Part shown: one piece after another, positions 31,426 through 45,050 of the stretch
Position numbering within the stretch: position 1 is the first letter of the stretch
How the letters are laid out: each line of letters begins with the position of its first letter
NCBI GenBank assembly: GCA_024803745.1
Contig: JANJXV010000129.1
Coordinates: 496,001 to 560,000 of the forward strand
Source of the DNA: Megascapheus bottae
Taxonomy: Eukaryota; Chordata; Mammalia; Rodentia; Geomyidae
Direction: 5' to 3'
Length of the DNA stretch: 64,000 bases
The notes under the pieces: model-generated
Database searches by the model: none
What the model was told of the DNA's origin: nothing
What the model saw: only the letters and a program-made list of their open reading frames with translations
Translations under genes and position numbers: made by a program

Positions 31426-34400
31426 ATGGTAGGAACTAATAAATATCTCTCAATCCGAACTCTCAATATCAATGGATTTAACTCTCCAATTAAACGGCAT
31501 AGGTTGTCTAGTTGGATCAAAAAGCAAGAGCCATCGTTCTGCTGACTTCGAGAGACACATCTTACCCAAAAACAATCATCTTCTGAAAGTGAGAGGTTGG
31601 AATAAACTCTATCAAGCTAACTGCCCCCATAAACAGGCTAGAGTTGCCATCCTCATATCAGATACACTAGACTTCAAACTAAAATTAGTAAGAAAAGACA
31701 AAGAAGGTTACTACATACTACTAAAGGGATCTTTCCTCCCGGAAGACATAACAATCCTAAATATTTACACACCCAATCCCGGAGCTCCAAACTTCATCAA
31801 GCAAACTTTACTTACACTGAAACCATACATAGATCGAAATACAGTGATTGTTGGTGAGTTTAACACACCACTCTCACCTATGGACAGATCAACAAGGCAA
31901 AAACGCAACAGAGAAACCTTAGAACTGAACAACTATATAGACCAACTAGATCTAACAGACATCTGCAGAATATTCCACCCAGTAACACCACAATATACGT
32001 TTTTCTCAGCATCACATGGAACATTTTCCAAAATAGACCACATCTTAGGCCATAAAGCAAACCTGGACAGATTCAGAAACACTGAAATTATTCCATGCAC
32101 ACTCTCTGACTATAAAGGCATCAAATTGGAGCTGAACACACATCTCCACCAAAGAAAACCCTGTAACTCATGGAGACTGAACCACACATTGTTGAATCAA
32201 AAACAATGGGTAATCGAAGAGATCAGAACAGATATCCAACTGTTTATGAAATTTAACAATAAGGAGCACACAAATATCAACTCCTTAGGGACACAACAAA
32301 GGCAGTACTCAGAGGAAAATTTATAGCGTGGAGTGCCTACAACAGCAAGTTGGAAAAATGGCAAACCAACTAGCTAATGTCTCACCTTAACCTCCTGGAA
32401 AAAGAGCAACAAACCAACCCTAAACCCATTAGGAGAAAGCAAATCATTAAAATCAAAGCAGAATTAGATGATTAGGAATAAAAAAACTATAGAAAGAATC
32501 AACAAAACAAGGAGTTGGTTCTTGAAAGAATTAACAAAATTGACAAGCCCTTAGCAAATCTTACCAAAAAAGAAGAGAGCATATCGAAATAAACAAAATC
32601 GCAAATGAAAATGGTAATATCACGACAGAAATTACCAAGATCCAGAATATCATGAGGGAATACTTCTCAAACCTTTACGCCAACAAATTTGAGAATCTAG
32701 AAGAAATGGATGAATTCCTAGACAATATTAACATACACACACTGAACCAAGAAGAGCTAACCCAACTGAACAGGCCTATTTCAAGCTCTGAAATAGGAAT
32801 GGAAATTAGACAACTTCCACTTAAAAAGAGCCCAGGGCCAGATGGATTCACAGCTGAATTCTATAAGGTCTTCAAAGCAGAGCTCACACCAATACTCCTC
32901 AAGCTCTTCAACGAAATTGAAAATGAAGGTTCTTTACTAAACTGATTCTGTGAAGCCAGTATATCCGTCATCCCCAAACCAGACAGAGATTCATCAAAGA
33001 AAGAGATCTATAGACCCATTTCTTTGATGAACATCGATGCAAAACTTCTCAACAAAATACTGGCCAACCGTCTACAACAACTCATCAAAAAAAATAAACA
33101 CTATGATCAAACTGGATTCATCACAGGGAGGCAAAGCTGGTTCAACATACACAAATCAATTAATATAATTCAACACATCAACAGGAGCAGGGATAAAATC
33201 ACATGATTGTCTCAATAGATGCGGAAAAGGCATTTGACAAGATCCAAAACCCCTTTATGTTAAAAGATGTGGAGAAACTAGGAATCCATGGAACATTTCT
33301 CAATGTAATAAAGGCTGTGTATGAGAAACCCACTACTAGTATTATACTTAATGGTGAAAATCTAAAGCCATTCCTTCTAAAATGAGGAACGAGACAAGGA
33401 TGTCCACTCTCTCCACTCCTTTTTAACATAGTACTAGAATTCCTAGGCAGTGCAATATGGCAAGAAGCAAGCATAAAGGGGATCCAAGTAGGGAAAGAGG
33501 AAATAAAACTATCCCTCTTAGCAGATGACATGATTCTGTATTTAAAGAATCCTATAGACTCTACTCCCAAGCTCCTTGAGCTGATTCAAAGCGTTGGAAG
33601 GGTAGCAGGCCATAAAATCAACCCTCACAAATCAACTGTCTTACTTTACGCCAACACTGAGAGGAACGAGGCAATAATCAGGAAAGAAAATCCTTTCACA
33701 ATAGCCTCAAAGAAAAGAAAGTACCCAGCAATTAGCTTAACTAAGAATGTAAAGGACCGTTTAGATGAAAACATTAAAATCCTAAAAAAGGAAATTAAAG
33801 CAGAACTAAGGAAATGGAAAAACCTCCCATGCTCCTGGATTGGAAGAATCAACATTGTGAAAATGACAATCTTGCCAAGGGCTATCTACAAATTCAATGT
33901 AATACCCATCAACATCCCAATGTCATTCTTTAAAGACATAGAAGAGGCAATTCAAAATTTCATATGGAATAATAAAAGACCCCGTATAGCAAAAACACTT
34001 CTTAGCAGAAAGAACAGCGCTGGAGGAATTTCAATTCCAAACTTAAGGCTCTATTACAGAGCTATAATTCTCAAAACAGCTTGGTACTGGCACAAGAACA
34101 GGCCTGAAGTCTAATGGAGTAGAACTGCGGACCCAGATATTAAACCACAGACCTATGGCCACCTAATCTTTGACCAGGGAGGCAAAAAAATAGAATGGAA
34201 GAAAGATAGCCTCTTCAACAAGTTGTGCTGGCAGAACTGGTTAAACACCTGCAGAAAACTAAAGTTGGATCCTTCTTTGTCCCCTTGCACTAGAATTAAC
34301 TCCAAATGGATCAAAGACCTGGAGGTAAAAGCTGACACACTGAAAAGTTTACAGGAAGGAATAGGAGATACACTAGGCATCCTTGGCACAGGTCGAAACT

Positions 34401-35264
34401 TTCTTAATAAGGACCAAGAATCACAACAAATCAGAGAAAGGCTGGATAAGTGGGACTGCATTAAACTGCAGAGCTTTTGTATGGCAATGGATATAGCTAG
34501 TAAACTAATCAGGAAGCCTACAGAGTGGGAGAAGATCTTCACCAACCAAACAACGGACAAAGGCCTCATACCTAAATTATATCAACAACTCAAAAAATTG
34601 AATCACTCCAAAACTAACCTCCAAAGTAACACCCATCCCATTATAAATGGGCCAAAGACTTAAGAGAGTCTTCTCTGAAGAAGAAACAAAAATGGCGTAT
34701 AGACACATGAAGAAATGCTCCACATCTCTGGTCATAAAAGAAATGCAAATCAAAACAACTCTAAGATTCCACCTCACTCCAGTTAGAATGGCCAGGATCA
34801 GGAAAATGAATGACAACAGATGCTGGAGGCGATGTGGCCAGGAGGGATCAGTACTACACTGTTGATGGGAGTGCAAACTCATTCAACCACTATGGAAAGC
34901 AGTGTGGCAGTGCCTCAAAAGGCAAAAAATAGAACTCCCCTATGATCCAGCAATTCCAGTACTTGGCATTTACCCAACAATCCAGAAACAAGGGCATACT
35001 AAACCCACTAGCACAACAATGTTCATTGCAGCACTATTCACCATAGCAAAGATATGGAACCAACCCAGATGTCCCTCAGTTGATGAGTGGATCAACAAGT
35101 TGTGGTATTTGTACACAATGGAATTCTATGCTGCTGTCAGAAAGAATGACATCGCCCCATTTGTTAGGAAATGGAAAGACTTAGAACAAATCATATTAAG
35201 TGAAGTAAGCCAGACTCAAAGGAACTTAGGCCCAGTGGTTTCCCTCATTCGTCATAATCAGTAG
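31426..35264 (+). pseudogene. L1-b ORF2 (endonuclease/RT) relic
   Basis: ORF2p nicks target DNA with an APE-like endonuclease and primes reverse transcription. The span from ATG 31426 has the usual length (about 1280 codons). Breaks shared by all full copies: in-frame TGA 31543 just before RETHLT, a frameshift near 31570, a frameshift near 32306, TGA 32943 after EGSLLN, and a frameshift near 33200 before [14 protein letters not shown]. Endonuclease changes: GDFN is GEFN (31855 region), and the catalytic His of SDH is Tyr (SDYKG). RT motif FADD is LADD here, catalytic Asp pair kept. Further stops: TGA before GTRQGCP and TAA at 34112. Confidence 0.9.
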
Positions 35265-35680
35265 AAACCTTGGGCTCTACTAGCAGAGATTGTCAATAGA
35301 GCAAAAGGCCATATATAAGGCCATATAATATGAAGCTAATTGAAAGGACCTCCAGGATATTGACACAAAAGCCATATAATGAATGATTGTTGTCCTTAAT
35401 GTACTATGTTGTCTCTCATCTCGCTTGCTGTCCCTTGGTTATCCCATATTGGTATTGTATCTCACATTGTTATCTGATATATTGAATTTATTTGTATTTG
35501 GATATTTGAAATGTGATAGGGAAGGGGGAAAACCAAGACGGGTGGGAGGTGTGGGGTTGGAGGGAAATGGGTACCAAGACATGTGAAAGGGTATCAATGT
35601 ATGTGAATTAATGCACCTTCTATCTGGCAAATATCATCTAACCCTTTTACTAATTACAATAAAAAAATCAAAAAAAAAAA

Positions 35681-36707
35681 GAAAGTTGTAATGTGTGGGG
35701 AGGATGATGGGGTCAAATACATTTCTTCTTAGAAATTTACCTCATCTGGTTGCCCTGGATTTTCCTGGCCTTCTTCTTAGAGAAAGTTCTGTTATACTGG
35801 ATTTGTGGCTTGGCAATGATCTAGCATGTACATCTTCGAGTAAGACATCCACAACTTCCATGCCTGAGACTCGAGTTTCCTGACCTTTGGCAACAGCACA
35901 GCAACATCTTTCTTCCTCCTGAGCCACAGGCCAAGTGAGCTGGCTTGAGCTGGTTGTTAGTTACAGTGGCTTGGTTACCAGGGTTCCATATTCTGTTCCA
36001 TTGTGAGGGAGGCAGGGTCACCTTTCAGGGCCCAATGACCAAAGACCCTTGCTCACAAAAGACCTCACCAAAGACATACTGGAGGCTGAATCTCTCCTCC
36101 AGTCTCACAATATACATGTGGATGTAGTGTACAGCACACCTTATTTGTCCAATCCCAATGTCTTCCACTAGGCCCAACTACCAGTCTGGTCTCAGGCTCA
36201 AGGAGCCTTTCTTAGGTAAGATCCAAACTTAAGGGTCAATATTGCCCTCATCCTTTACAAAACATTGCTTCACAGTGCCTTCTCTGCCTGCATTTTGCCC
36301 CTTGTCGAATTATTTTTGTTTTTGCTAGTCTTGGGACTTGACCTCAGAGTGTGAACATTGTTCTTGGGCTTTCTTTAGGCTTTAGCTGTCCCACCGAGCC
36401 ACAGCACCACTTGCAGCGTTTTCTATGTATGTGGTAATGAGGAATCAAACCTGAGGCTTACTGCTTGGTAGCCAAGGACTCTCCCACTAGGTCAAACACA
36501 CAGGGCATCTTGCACATATTTTTGACGTCAATCTACTAGGATATTATTAGGTTTCTGTATCCTAATCAATTTTTTCCTGATGATTAGCTTTGCTGTCATG
36601 TGTAAAAAAATGCAAGAGGGAAAAACACAGAAGAATTAGTGAAATTAAAAAAAAAGCATTAGACACAGTTAAGTGTTCATTCTTTGTAGGAGAAAGGATA
36701 TTTGGAT

Positions 36708-36741
<34 letters not shown>

Positions 36742-37069
36742 CTTTATAATTACTATGTCAGGGTTGAGAGTTTGGCATAGTGGTATAGTGCTTGCCTAGC
36801 ATCCATGAAGATCTGGGTTTGATTGCTCAGTACCATATAGATAGAAAATCTAGATGTGGCACTGTGGCTCACGTGGCAGAGAGCTAGACTTGAGAAAACC
36901 CGAGGACAGTGCTCAGGCCCTGAATTCAAGCCCCAAGACTGGCAGAAAGATAAAAGAAAATAAAAATGCTTTTTACGAGCTAATTCACTCACAGCATTTG
37001 CTTCTGAAATCTTCGCTTCTGCATCTTGTGAAATACCCCTTTCCCTCAACGTAGACAAGAAAAACAGAT
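35681..37069 (+). repeat. Array spacer 2
   Basis: Almost identical to spacer 1. The main difference is the GAT tract: 10 GAT plus GAC (from about 36709), the longest in the array. Single substitutions occur, for example G to T in the CGAGTAAGACATCC block. Confidence 0.93.
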
Positions 37070-37629
37070 CCATCCCATGGTCCACTGTGAGGCCACTGGT
37101 TGGGCTAAGAGCTAGTCGTGCAGCAACACATAAGTTTTATTCTAATACTTTCCAAACTTTGTACTCAAATATGCTACCTACTTACCAACTTATGTCAGTT
37201 ATCCTTATGCTATAACTTTTCTTCATTACTACAATATTCATACACTCCTACGTTAATCCTCTTGCACCTCCCCTGACCTCTCTCATTCTTTTTTTCTATC
37301 TCTGGACCTCTGCTCGTCTTTCAACCCTTATACTGCACGGATCTACACTTGATGGCTGTTGAGCAATATTGTATATGTAGGTGGTTAATTATTCTCTAGG
37401 CTCAGAGGGACTTAAAGACAATAGAGATTGGATTGAGAGGCTTATTGTTTTGGGTATAAATCGCTTATCAGTGGTTGTATTAGGCTGGTCTGTAAGTGCA
37501 CAAAAAGAAAGAGTGATAATACCAATCAAAACTTGTGAACATCTAGTGTCTGCCAGCGACAGAGGTCTAGGTTGGTTATATCTGAAAAACTATAATCGTA
37601 TTTAGTAGTAATCTTGCTCCCATTTTCAA

Positions 37630-38812
37630 ATGGGCAGAACAAGAAACTCAAGAAAAATGTCAAATCAAGAAACAACATCCCCCACCCAATGTAAACAGAC
37701 AATGGAACAGTCACTGGCAAACCTAGAGGAGAGTCTTCCAATTGCTACACAAATGCAATTGATAAACATCATTGATGAAAAATGTGAAAATATAAAGAAA
37801 GAGATAATGGAGGAAGCCATACCTGAACAAGAGGAAAGCAAAAACAAGGTGATAAGTGAAAAAGAAGAAGCCATAAAGAAGGCCATAATAAAGGTTTTTC
37901 AAAGAAAGATGGATGAATTCAAAGAATCCACAAATAAAAACGTGACCAAACTCCAGCAAATGTAAAAGGAAATAAAGCTACTGAGCTAACCACTCAAAAG
38001 GAAATCAAGGAGATAAAGAAATCCATACATGATCTAAAACAAGGGATGCAAGGCATCAAAAGTGAGCAATTAGAAGCAAGGGAGATGAAAAATAAAGTAG
38101 ATAGCTTTGATAGCAGGTTAGACATTGCAGAGGAGAGAATTTCCGTGGCTGAAGATAATTTAGGTATCATAAAGAACAGAAAATGAGTCAATAGAAATCT
38201 AGGAAATATGAGAGAGCGCTTCAGGAGTTCCAAGATACAATTAGGAAGCCTAATTTAAGGCTAGTTGGTATTGAGGAGGACGTGGAGAAAGAGGTCAATG
38301 GTATTGGAAATATACTTCAGGGAATCATCTCAGAGAATTTCCCAAATATCCGGAAGGGCAGGCCCATCCACATACGAGAACATTTTAGAACCCCAAACAG
38401 ACCTGACCAGAAAAGAACATCCCACCGCCACATTGTGATCCGAACTGGATCAATAGAAACGAAAGGAAAGATCCTAAAGGCAGCCAGGGAAAAGGGATCA
38501 GCAACCTACAAAGGCAAACCAATCAGAATAACCCCAGATTTCTCAGCAGAGACCATGCAAGCACGAAGTGACTGGAAGCATATATGTCATGCCCTTATAT
38601 CAAATAACTACCATCCAAGAATACTGTAGCCAGCTAAGCTCTCATTCATGACTGAGGGAAAAATAAAAACATTCCATTCCAGGGAAAAGCTGCAACAATA
38701 TGTCGAAACAAAACCAACACTACAGAGAATTCTCAAAGATGCTCTATACATAGAAAACCAAAATAAATGCAATATAGGGAAAGAAATGGCACCTAAACAG
38801 CATACCATCTAA
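37630..38812 (+). pseudogene. L1-c ORF1 relic
   Basis: It has the same layout and the same lesions as L1-b ORF1: an early TAA at 37963 after a one-base loss, the shared A-run deletion near 38181 and the shared TAG at 38627-38629. Only a few substitutions separate the two copies. Confidence 0.88.
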
Positions 38813-38860
38813 GGACCACAAGAACTGTCAAGACACAGGCCCTACTAAAAGCTTTTAAAA

Positions 38861-41800
38861 ATGGTAGGAACTAATAAATATCTCTCAATCCGAACTCTCA
38901 ATATCAATGGATTTAACTCTCCAATTAAACGGCATAGGTTGTCTAGTTGGATCAAAAAGCAAGAGCCATCGTTCTGCTGACTTCGAGAGACACATCTTAC
39001 CCAAAAACAATCATCTTCTGAAAGTGAGAGGTTGGAATAAACTCTATCAAGCTAACTGCCCCCATAAACAGGCTAGAGTTGCCATCCTCATATCAGATAC
39101 ACTAGACTTCAAACTAAAATTAGTAAGAAAAGACAAAGAAGGTTACTACATACTACTAAAGGGATCTTTCCTCCCGGAAGACATAACAATCCTAAATATT
39201 TACACACCCAATCCCGGAGCTCCAAACTTCATCAAGCAAACTTTACTTACACTGAAACCATACATAGATCGAAATACAGTGATTGTTGGTGAGTTTAACA
39301 CACCACTCTCACCTATGGACAGATCAACAAGGCAAAAACGCAACAGAGAAACCTTAGAACTGAACAACTATATAGACCAACTAGATCTAACAGACATCTG
39401 CAGAATATTCCACCCAGTAACACCACAATATACGTTTTTCTCAGCATCACATGGAACATTTTCCAAAATAGACCACATCTTAGGCCATAAAGCAAACCTG
39501 GACAGATTCAGAAACACTGAAATTATTCCATGCACACTCTCTGACTATAAAGGCATCAAATTGGAGCTGAACACACATCTCCACCAAAGAAAACCCTGTA
39601 ACTCATGGAGACTGAACCACACATTGTTGAATCAAAAACAATGGGTAATCGAAGAGATCAGAACAGATATCCAACTGTTTATGAAATTTAACAATAAGGA
39701 GCACACAAATATCAACTCCTTAGGGACACAACAAAGGCAGTACTCAGAGGAAAATTTATAGCGTGGAGTGCCTACAACAGCAAGTTGGAAAAATGGCAAA
39801 CCAACTAGCTAATGTCTCACCTTAACCTCCTGGAAAAAGAGCAACAAACCAACCCTAAACCCATTAGGAGAAAGCAAATCATTAAAATCAAAGCAGAATT
39901 AGATGATTAGGAATAAAAAAACTATAGAAAGAATCAACAAAACAAGGAGTTGGTTCTTGAAAGAATTAACAAAATTGACAAGCCCTTAGCAAATCTTACC
40001 AAAAAAGAAGAGAGCATATCGAAATAAACAAAATCGCAAATGAAAATGGTAATATCACGACAGAAATTACCAAGATCCAGAATATCATGAGGGAATACTT
40101 CTCAAACCTTTACGCCAACAAATTTGAGAATCTAGAAGAAATGGATGAATTCCTAGACAATATTAACATACACACACTGAACCAAGAAGAGCTAACCCAA
40201 CTGAACAGGCCTATTTCAAGCTCTGAAATAGGAATGGAAATTAGACAACTTCCACTTAAAAAGAGCCCAGGGCCAGATGGATTCACAGCTGAATTCTATA
40301 AGGTCTTCAAAGCAGAGCTCACACCAATACTCCTCAAGCTCTTCAACGAAATTGAAAATGAAGGTTCTTTACTAAACTGATTCTGTGAAGCCAGTATATC
40401 CGTCATCCCCAAACCAGACAGAGATTCATCAAAGAAAGAGATCTATAGACCCATTTCTTTGATGAACATCGATGCAAAACTTCTCAACAAAATACTGGCC
40501 AACCGTCTACAACAACTCATCAAAAAAAATAAACACTATGATCAAACTGGATTCATCACAGGGAGGCAAAGCTGGTTCAACATACACAAATCAATTAATA
40601 TAATTCAACACATCAACAGGAGCAGGGATAAAATCACATGATTGTCTCAATAGATGCGGAAAAGGCATTTGACAAGATCCAAAACCCCTTTATGTTAAAA
40701 GATGTGGAGAAACTAGGAATCCATGGAACATTTCTCAATGTAATAAAGGCTGTGTATGAGAAACCCACTACTAGTATTATACTTAATGGTGAAAATCTAA
40801 AGCCATTCCTTCTAAAATGAGGAACGAGACAAGGATGTCCACTCTCTCCACTCCTTTTTAACATAGTACTAGAATTCCTAGGCAGTGCAATATGGCAAGA
40901 AGCAAGCATAAAGGGGATCCAAGTAGGGAAAGAGGAAATAAAACTATCCCTCTTAGCAGATGACATGATTCTGTATTTAAAGAATCCTATAGACTCTACT
41001 CCCAAGCTCCTTGAGCTGATTCAAAGCGTTGGAAGGGTAGCAGGCCATAAAATCAACCCTCACAAATCAACTGTCTTACTTTACGCCAACACTGAGAGGA
41101 ACGAGGCAATAATCAGGAAAGAAAATCCTTTCACAAAAGCCTCAAAGAAAAGAAAGTACCCAGCAATTAGCTTAACTAAGAATGTAAAGGACCGTTTAGA
41201 TGAAAACATTAAAATCCTAAAAAAGGAAATTAAAGCAGAACTAAGGAAATGGAAAAACCTCCCATGCTCCTGGATTGGAAGAATCAACATTGTGAAAATG
41301 ACAATCTTGCCAAGGGCTATCTACAAATTCAATGTAATACCCATCAACATCCCAATGTCATTCTTTAAAGACATAGAAGAGGCAATTCAAAATTTCATAT
41401 GGAATAATAAAAGACCCCGTATAGCAAAAACACTTCTTAGCAGAAAGAACAGCGCTGGAGGAATTTCAATTCCAAACTTAAGGCTCTATTACAGAGCTAT
41501 AATTCTCAAAACAGCTTGGTACTGGCACAAGAACAGGCCTGAAGTCTAATGGAGTAGAACTGCGGACCCAGATATTAAACCACAGACCTATGGCCACCTA
41601 ATCTTTGACCAGGGAGGCAAAAAAATAGAATGGAAGAAAGATAGCCTCTTCAACAAGTTGTGCTGGCAGAACTGGTTAAACACCTGCAGAAAACTAAAGT
41701 TGGATCCTTCTTTGTCCCCTTGCACTAGAATTAACTCCAAATGGATCAAAGACGTGGAGGTAAAAGCTGACACACTGAAAAGTTTACAGGAAGGAATAGG

Positions 41801-42700
41801 AGATACACTAGGCCTCCTTGGTACAGGTCGAAACTTTCTTAATAAGGACCAAGAATCACAACAAATCAGAGAAAGGCTGGATAAGTGGGACTGCATTAAA
41901 CTGCAGAGCTTTTGTATGGCAACGGATATATCTAGTAAACTAATCAGGAAGCCTACAGAGTGGGAGAAGATCTTCAACACCCAAACAACAGACCAAGGCC
42001 TCATATCTAAAATATATCAACAACTCAAAAAATTGAATCACTCCAAAACTAACCTCCAAAGTAACACCCATCCCATTACAAAATGGGCCAAAGACTTAAA
42101 GAGAGTCTTCTCTGAAGAAGAAACAAAAATGGCCTATAGACACATGAAGAAATGCTCAACATCTCTGGTCATAAAAGAAATGCAAATCAAAACAAGTCTA
42201 AGATTCCACCTAACTCCAGTTAGAATGGCCAGGATCAGGAAAACGAATGACAACAGATGCTGGAGGGGATGTGGTCAGGAGGGATCACTACTACACTGTT
42301 GTGGGAGTGCAAACTCGTTCAACCACTATGGAAAGCAGTGAGGCAGTGACTCAAAACGCTAAACATACAACTCCCCTATGACCCAGCAATTCCACTACTT
42401 GGCATTTACCCAACAATCCAGAAACAAGGGCATACTAAACCCACTAGCACAACAATGTTCATTGCAGCACTATTCACCATAGCAAAGATATGGAACCAAC
42501 CCAGATGTCCCTCAGTTGATGAGTGGATCAACAAGTTGTGGTATTTGTACACAATGGAATTCTATGCTGCTGTCAGAAAGAATGACATCGCCCCATTTGT
42601 TAGGAAATGGAAAGACTTAGAACAAATCATATTAAGTGAAGTAAGCCAGACTCAAAGGAACTTAGGCTCAGTGGTTTCCCTCATTCGTCATAATCAGTAG
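38861..42700 (+). pseudogene. L1-c ORF2 relic
   Basis: It carries all lesions shared across the array, plus the b/c-specific one-base loss near 40001 and TGA near 40818. The endonuclease has GEFN and SDYKG as in L1-b. The C-terminal third is longer in frame than in b (41658-42341 open) because it derives from the d/e type, but it is shifted near 42300 by a missing base in the WWECK-encoding stretch. Confidence 0.88.
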
Positions 42701-43116
42701 AAACCTTGGACTCTACTAGCAGAGATTGGCAATAGAGCAAAAGGCCATATATAAGGCCATATAATGTGAAGCTAATTGAAAGGACCTCCAGAATATTGAC
42801 ACAAAAGCCATATAATAAATGATTGTTGTCCTTAATGTACTATGTTGTCTCTCATCTCGCTTGCTGTCCCTTGGTTATCCCATATTGGTATAGTATCTCA
42901 GTTTGTTATCTGATATATTGAATTTATTTGTATTTGGATATTTGAAATTTGATAGGGAAGGGGGGAAAACCAAGACGGGTGGGAGGTGTGGGGTTGGAGG
43001 GAAATGGGTACCAAGACATGTGAAAGGGTATCAATGTATGTGAATTAATGCACCTTCTATCTGGCAAATATCATCTAAGCCTTTTACTAATTACAATAAA
43101 AAATTTAAAAAAAAAA

Positions 43117-44489
43117 GGAAGTTGTAGTGTGTGGGGAGGATGATGGGGTCAAATACATTTCTTCTTAGAAATTTACCTCATCTGGTTGCCCTGGATTTTC
43201 CTGGCCTTCTTCTTAGAGAAAGTTCTGTTATACTGGATTTGTGGCTTGGCAATGATCTAGCATGTACATCTTCGAGTAAGACATCCACAACTTCCATGCC
43301 TGAGACTCGAGTTTCCTGATCTTTGGCAACAGCACAGCAACATCTTTCTTCCTCCTGAGCCACAGGCCAAGTGAGCTGGCTTGAGCTGGTTGTTAGTTAC
43401 AGTGGCTTGGTTACCAGGGTTCCATATTCTGTTCCATTGTGAGGGAGGCATGGTCACCTTTCAGGGCCCAATGACCAAAGACCCTTGCTCACAAAAGACC
43501 TCACCAAAGACATACTGGAGGCTGAATCTCTCCTCCAGTCTCACAATATACATGTGGATGTAGTATACAGCACACCTTATTTGTCCAATCCCAATGTCTT
43601 CCACTAGGCCCAACTACCAGTCTGGTCTCAGGCTCAAGGAGCCTTTCTTAGGTAAGATCCAAACTTAAGGGTCAATATTGCCCTCATCCTTTACAAAACA
43701 TTTGCTTCACAGTGCCTTCTCTGCCTGCATTTTGCCCCTTGTCGAATTTTTTTTGTTTTTGCTAGTCTTGGGACTTGACCTCAGAGTGTGAACATTGTTC
43801 TTGGGCTTTCTTTAGGCTTTAGCTGTCCCACCGAGCCACAGCACCACTAGCAGCGTTTTCTATGTATGTGGTAATGAGGAATCAAACCTGAGGCTTACTG
43901 CTTGGTAGCCAAGGACTCTCCCACTAGGTCAAACACAAAGGGCATCTTGCACATATTTTTGACATCAATCTACTAGGATATTATTAGGTTTCTGTATCCT
44001 AATCAATTTTTTCCTGATGATTAGCTTTGCTGTCATGTGTAAAAAATGCAAGAGGGAAAAACACAGAAGAATTAGTGAAATTAAAAAAAGGCATTAGACA
44101 CAGTTAAGTGTTCATTCTTTGTAGGAGAAAGGATATTTGGATATGATGATGATGATGATGACTTTATAATTACTATGTCAGGGTTGAGAGTTTGGCATAG
44201 TGGTAGAGTGCTTGCCTAGCATCCATGAAGATCTGGGTTTGATTCCTCAGTACCACATAGATAGAAAATCTAGATGTGGCACTGTGGCTCAAGTGGCAGA
44301 GGGCTAGACTTGAGAAAACCCGAGGACAGTGCTCAGGCCCTGAATTCAAGCCCCAAGACTGGCAGAAAGATAAAAGAAAATAAAAATGCTTTTTACGAGC
44401 TAATTCACTCACAGCATTTGCTTCTGAAATCTTCGCTTCTGCATCTTGTGAAATACCCCTTTCCCTCAACGTAGACAAGAAAAACAGAT
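43117..44489 (+). repeat. Array spacer 3
   Basis: The same spacer, with 5 GAT plus GAC (44145-44162) and more substitutions relative to spacers 1 and 2. The A-tail of L1-c just before it is slightly altered (AATTTAAAAAAAAAAGG). Confidence 0.92.
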
Positions 44490-45050
44490 CCATCCCATGG
44501 TCCACTGTGAGGCCACTGGTTGGGCTAAGAGCTAGTCGTGCAGCAACACATAAGTTTTATTCTAATACTTTCCAAACTTTGTACTCAAATATGCTACCTA
44601 CTTACCAACTTAGGTCAGTTATCCTTATGCTATAACTTTTCTTCATTACTACAATATTCTTACACTCCTACGTTAATCCTCTTGCACCTCCCCTGACCTC
44701 TCTCATTCTTTTTTTCTATCTCTGGACCTCTGCTCGTCTTTCAACCCTTATACTGCACGGATCTACACTTGATGGCTGTTGAGCAATATTGTATATGTAG
44801 GTGGTTAATTATTCTCTAGGCTCAGAGGGACTTAAAGACAATAGAGATTGGATTGAGAGGCTTATTGTTTTGGGTATAAATCGCTTATCAGTGGTTGTAT
44901 TAGGCTGGTCTGTAAGTGCACGAAAAAGAAAGAGTGATAATACCAATCAAAACTTGTGAACATCTAGTGTCTGCCAGGTACAGAGGTCTAGGTTGGTTAT
45001 ATCTGAAGAACTATAATCGTATTTAGTAGTAATCTTGCTCCCATTTTCAA

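Larger units (their letters stand above)
29635..35680 (+). mobile_element. L1-b: full-length, coding-dead L1
   Basis: A 6.05-kb element: leader (29635-30194), ORF1 relic (30195-31377), inter-ORF, ORF2 relic (31426-35264), 3' UTR with a G-rich tract (about 35519-35572), and AATAAA with A-tail (about 35658-35680). It is almost identical to L1-c through 5' and middle ORF2. It differs from d-f by extra lesions: a one-base loss near 30528 that creates TAA in ORF1, a one-base loss near 32566, and TGA before the GTRQGCP segment. Confidence 0.95.
37070..43116 (+). mobile_element. L1-c: full-length chimeric L1
   Basis: Leader, ORF1 and ORF2 up to about 41615 follow the L1-b type (GGAGGCAAAAAAATAG, TAA at 41547, LADD). 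From about 41752 to the end the sequence follows the d/e type (GACGTGGAGG, GCCTCCTTGGTACAGG, CAAAATGGGCC). The switch point lies between 41615 and 41752 inside ORF2, as left by a crossover between misaligned units. Confidence 0.9.

Noticed and set aside
31472..32326. The 284-codon frame as an intact L1 endonuclease
   Set aside because: Its ATG is out of the L1 ORF2 frame. The N-terminal part is missing behind a TGA and a shift, and the catalytic GDFN is GEFN.
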